Source of the DNA: WLWS01 sp965243105
GTDB lineage: Bacteria; Pseudomonadota; Gammaproteobacteria; Eutrophobiales; Eutrophobiaceae
Length of the DNA stretch: 64,000 bases
Assembly (NCBI GenBank): GCA_965243105.1
Contig: CBDEUC010000001.1
Span: 496,001 to 560,000, forward strand
Reading direction: 5' to 3'
Shown here: positions 61,371 through 64,000 of the stretch, in pieces
Numbering within the stretch: the first letter of the stretch is position 1
Layout: each line of letters starts with the position of its first letter
Notes under the pieces: generated by a model
Told to the model about the DNA's origin: nothing
Database searches by the model: none
What the model saw: only the letters and a program-made list of their open reading frames with translations
Program-made: the position numbers and the translations under genes

Positions 61371-62324
61371 CTAGTCGTCGACCACCACACCCCAGGGAAA
61401 CTTGCCAACCTCGATTGTCTTGATATTGGTGTTGCTGTCGGTATCGATGACGCTAACTGTTCCGCTGACACCATCGGTTGTGAAAATACGTTTTCCGTCT
61501 CTTGTTTTTGCAAGGCCCCAGGTACGTTTACCAACGGGAATACCCTTTATCAGCTCCATCTTGTCGGCATCCATCACCAGTATCTGGTTAGCCCTGCCGC
61601 CCGCGACGTAGATTGTTTTTTCATCGTTACTTAACAGGATATCCTTGGGCTTGGCTTTTTCATCGGCGATCTTGGCCTTGGAAAGAATCTTGAATTCTTT
61701 CATATCGACCTTTTTTACTTCTCCGCTGATCTCGGAAGTTGAATAGGCAAGATCTCCTGCCTTGTTAAATACGGCAGACCTGGGGCGAGCACCAACGAGA
61801 ATATTGGCCACGATATCGTGACCGGGTACGGCAATCACGTGCAGCATATTGGTGGACTCACTGGTGACAATGACATGCTCGCCCGTGGGAGAGATCGCCA
61901 CCCCTTCAGGTTCAAGTCCAACCGGGATTTCAGCAACCTGGCTACCATCTTTTGGATTGAATACCGTGGCTTTCGCGTCATCCTCATTGGAAATGTAGAT
62001 GTTACCGTTCGGGTGTACCGCAAATGTTTCCGGATCAGAGCCAGATTGAAACTTCCTCAGTACTTCAAGGCTGGAAGGGTCCACGACAGCGATCAGGTTT
62101 TCTTCGCTTACCGCGACGTAGAGCTCCTTGCCGTCCGGCGACAAACCGATACCCCTTGGTCGCTCCCCGATGGCGATAGTGGCCTCTACTTCGAGCGTGC
62201 TGCCGTTAATGACGCTGATGTCATTGCTGCGCTCGTTAGTGATAAATATTCTACCCGTGCCGGCGGCGTGAAGGGCCGGGCTGGTAAATACGCATAGTAG
62301 TATCAACTGGCGAAGAAAATTCAT
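61371..62324 (-). CDS. YVTN beta-propeller protein of the PQQ-catabolism-associated type
   Basis: 317 residues: signal peptide (1-20) and seven beta-propeller repeats with YVTN-like motifs (FITNERSNDISVINGSTLEVEATIAIGERPRGIGLSPDGKELYVA...). Periplasmic. Proteins of this form (PQQ-dependent catabolism-associated beta-propeller) occur next to quinoprotein alcohol dehydrogenase genes; the exact role is unknown. AGGAG precedes the ATG. The binding-like protein gene lies just upstream on the same strand. Confidence 0.88.
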   Translation of the reverse strand: MNFLRQLILLCVFTSPALHAAGTGRIFITNERSNDISVINGSTLEVEATIAIGERPRGIGLSPDGKELYVAVSEENLIAVVDPSSLEVLRKFQSGSDPETFAVHPNGNIYISNEDDAKATVFNPKDGSQVAEIPVGLEPEGVAISPTGEHVIVTSESTNMLHVIAVPGHDIVANILVGARPRSAVFNKAGDLAYSTSEISGEVKKVDMKEFKILSKAKIADEKAKPKDILLSNDEKTIYVAGGRANQILVMDADKMELIKGIPVGKRTWGLAKTRDGKRIFTTDGVSGTVSVIDTDSNTNIKTIEVGKFPWGVVVDD

Positions 62325-62380
62325 TGACTGCTCCTGTTAATTTATTTGTTTTGAATCATTTATCCTGTTCAAGTTCCTTG

Positions 62381-63187
62381 TTACTTGACACATTCTTTTA
62401 GCCCAAGACTATCAATATCATTGGAAACGCCCCGTACTGGTGCCTCTCCCAGTAATTTACTTCCTTCGACAATCAGCATGGGCTGGCGTAACTGGCCGGT
62501 TTCCCTGAAAGTCATGTTGATGCCTTTCTGACCGTCAAAGGCCAGTTCATGTTTCAGGAACGCCAGAAGCGCCGGTGCGCTGTCAAGCTGGTTCCTGGCA
62601 ATGGCATCTGAACTCATCTTGATGGCTGCCCAGCCTGCCCATGCATGGTCATCCATTGCAATGCCAAAGGCTTTACGATATCGCTTGTTAAGATCCCTGG
62701 CCGCGAATTTTACAAAATCACCGTGCCATGTCTGAGCGCTTACGCTGGCGGCCGGATTCTTCTGCTGCCATTGTTGCACTGCATCCTGTCGCATCTTGCT
62801 ACTGGCAATAACATGAAGCACGTTTGGCATACAACGCGCTCGCAGCTCATCCTCTTCAAGCACAAGGTTGAATACAGGGTATGTAGGGTAGGAAGACTGG
62901 ATCGCACTGAGCTCATCAGCATTGCTTGCCACGAGTATAGCCACCAGGTTTTCATTCGCGAAGGGGATTCCTGCGGCGCTGTCGTAGACATCAAGGTGAT
63001 ATTCCTGACCCAGGAACTGCCCCTGTAAGTTCGCCTCCTTGAGACCCTGCTGAAGACCGAGCAGGGATGCTTCCGAGCTGTCGCCAATAAAGGCGAAATC
63101 ATAACGCTGCTGTGCGTACGCGAGATGTGGCAATGTGATAATAATAATCATTATCATTTGCGCGAGATGCCTGGAGAATATTTTCAT
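62381..63187 (-). CDS. Periplasmic substrate-binding-like protein of the PQQ-alcohol-dehydrogenase type
   Basis: 268 residues: signal peptide (1-26, ends LAYA) and a type I periplasmic-binding fold (YDFAFIGDSSEASLLGLQQGLKEANLQGQFLGQEYHLDVYD...VAILVASNADEL...). It matches what is seen in ABC-transporter-like sets that accompany PQQ alcohol dehydrogenase systems; the ATPase and permease are not in the window. C-terminus contains MTFRETGQLRQPMLIVEGSKLLGEAPVRG. It is divergent from the Fe-S protein gene. Confidence 0.82.
   Translation of the reverse strand: MKIFSRHLAQMIMIIIITLPHLAYAQQRYDFAFIGDSSEASLLGLQQGLKEANLQGQFLGQEYHLDVYDSAAGIPFANENLVAILVASNADELSAIQSSYPTYPVFNLVLEEDELRARCMPNVLHVIASSKMRQDAVQQWQQKNPAASVSAQTWHGDFVKFAARDLNKRYRKAFGIAMDDHAWAGWAAIKMSSDAIARNQLDSAPALLAFLKHELAFDGQKGINMTFRETGQLRQPMLIVEGSKLLGEAPVRGVSNDIDSLGLKECVK
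63136..63154. promoter_or_regulatory. Fur-box-like sequence inside the first codons
   Basis: GATAATAATAATCATTATC matches the classical Fur consensus GATAATGATAATCATTATC at 18 of 19 positions. It lies in codons 12-17 of the binding-like protein gene and also encodes an Ile/Met-rich part of its signal peptide, so chance is possible. Confidence 0.4.
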
Positions 63188-63234
63188 AACAGTTCAGTCA
63201 CTTAATCAGTTTATTAGTCATCTTTGTGCCTGGA

Positions 63235-63260
63235 TTAAGTGGCCATCGTGTTCCACTTAA
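63235..63260. promoter_or_regulatory. Operator-like inverted repeat in the divergent promoter region
   Basis: TTAAGTGG and CCACTTAA are perfect 8-bp complements, with 10 bases between. It lies 48 bases before the binding-like gene and 154 before the Fe-S gene, centred in the only control region for both. Confidence 0.5.
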
Positions 63261-63413
63261 ACTGGCGCTTTACTATACCTTCTCGAGCTTTATAATTCCG
63301 CGTAGCAAACAGCGCTAGGATACTAGGCTATTTGATATAACTACAATATGAAAAATTCCCTTGTTCAAGTCGGATTTTTCAACGATCCAGTTATCAATTG
63401 AGGAGGAGTCGCG

Positions 63414-63884
63414 ATGCTTAAATCCCTGCAGATTGAAGCAGAGAAATGCACCGGTTGTCGGCAATGTGAAATGGCCTGTTCGTACCAGGCCGAAGGTATT
63501 TTCAATCCGGCAAAATCACGTATCAAGATTTTTACTTTTCACCACGAAGGACGTTTCGTCCCCTATACCTGTACACAATGTTCCGAAGCCTGGTGTATGC
63601 ATGCATGCCCGGTGGAAGCGATCGTGTTGAATGAGGATACCGGCGCGAAGGAAGTTATCGCGGATCGCTGTGTGGGATGCAAGGTCTGCACAATTGCCTG
63701 CCCGTTTGGAACAGTTAACTACAGCCAGGATGCCAACGTGGTAACAAAATGTGACCTCTGTGGCGGTGACCCTGAATGCGCCAAGGCCTGCCCCACGGCA
63801 GCCATTACCTACGTGGATGCCGACCAGACCGGCATGGCCCGAATGCAGGCCCATGCAGCTGGCGCGCTCGACTCTACTTCATAA
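63414..63884 (+). CDS. Ferredoxin-like protein with four 4Fe-4S sites (AOR electron-transfer subunit type)
   Basis: 156 residues, no export signal. Four cysteine groups: CTGCRQCEMAC, CTQCSEAWCMHACP, CVGCKVCTIACP and CDLCGGDPECAKACP, the pattern of DmsB/HycB-type electron carriers and of the small subunit of aldehyde oxidoreductases such as that of Aromatoleum. AGGAGGAG precedes the ATG. The AOR-type gene starts 22 bases after the stop. Confidence 0.92.
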   Translation: MLKSLQIEAEKCTGCRQCEMACSYQAEGIFNPAKSRIKIFTFHHEGRFVPYTCTQCSEAWCMHACPVEAIVLNEDTGAKEVIADRCVGCKVCTIACPFGTVNYSQDANVVTKCDLCGGDPECAKACPTAAITYVDADQTGMARMQAHAAGALDSTS

Positions 63885-63906
63885 CTTTACGATAAGGGGA
63901 CCAAGA

Positions 63907-64000
63907 ATGGCCTGGACAAGAAAAGTATTACGCATCAACCTGACCGAGGGCACTTGCAACGAAGAGCCTCTCAACATGGAGTGGGCGGCACAATACCTCG
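63907..64000 (+). CDS. Aldehyde ferredoxin oxidoreductase-type enzyme, N-terminal fragment (runs out of window)
   Basis: Only the first 31 codons are present. WTRKVLRINLTEGTCNEEPL and EWAAQYL match the conserved N-terminus of the AOR family (W-x-G-K-I-L-R-V-D-L-T-x-G). These cytoplasmic enzymes carry a tungsten or molybdenum bis-pyranopterin and a 4Fe-4S cluster and oxidise aldehydes to acids. AGGGGA precedes the ATG. Placement next to the four-cluster protein supports the call. Confidence 0.8.
   Translation, partial: MAWTRKVLRINLTEGTCNEEPLNMEWAAQYL

Overview
The window is a stretch of gammaproteobacterial chromosome with bacterial-type gene density. It carries no insertion sequence, prophage, CRISPR array or rRNA that I can see. 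The gene orders thrS-infC-rpmI-rplT-pheST-ihfA, map/rpsB-tsf-pyrH-frr-uppS-cdsA-dxr-rseP-bamA-skp-lpxD-fabZ-lpxA-lpxB-rnhB-dnaE-accA-tilS, and the presence of mutH, glnD and dusA fit Gammaproteobacteria. I cannot name a genus. Non-ATG starts are frequent: infC uses ATC, and pyrH, skp, lpxA, mutH and others use TTG.

Layout. 1-6128: translation block (thrS end, infC, ribosomal L35 and L20, pheS, pheT, ihfA, a MerR-type gene). 6271-6347: tRNA-Pro(GGG). 6511-12631: glmS, then a GlrR-like sigma54 activator, an Hpt protein and a hybrid kinase with two receiver domains, which looks like a phosphorelay. 12643-25529, mostly minus strand: isochorismatase-like hydrolase, tolC with a pcm-like gene, a spore-photoproduct-lyase-like radical SAM protein, a nucleosidase, a glycosyltransferase, a divergent SDR protein, FKBP, a Dabb protein, dusA, mutH, glnD and map. 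25761-47175: the conserved rpsB-to-tilS block plus a DUF455 ferritin-like gene.

47230-55782 is the accessory region. A tight minus-strand operon encodes an L,D-transpeptidase, a DUF302 lipoprotein, a MotA/ExbB-like channel protein, an ExbD-like protein with a large periplasmic domain, a small membrane protein and a VWA-TM-FHA protein. Just upstream, on the same strand, is a 24-residue PqqA precursor peptide. It has a strong ribosome binding site, a -24/-12 type promoter, an upstream palindrome and a downstream hairpin. No other pqq biosynthesis gene is in the window. A sensor kinase and an NtrC-type regulator with a GAFTNA loop are divergent from it.

55804-64000: a type II NADH dehydrogenase, a DUF1244 gene, tRNA-Thr(TGT), then a regulatory set (receiver-Ser/Thr kinase fusion, NarX-like kinase, LuxR-type regulator). 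This faces a beta-propeller protein and a periplasmic binding-like protein of the kinds found with PQQ-dependent alcohol oxidation. Divergent from these are a four-cluster ferredoxin-like protein and the start of an aldehyde:ferredoxin-oxidoreductase-type enzyme. My reading is that pqqA and the right-hand end belong to one quinoprotein alcohol/aldehyde oxidation programme that continues beyond position 64000.
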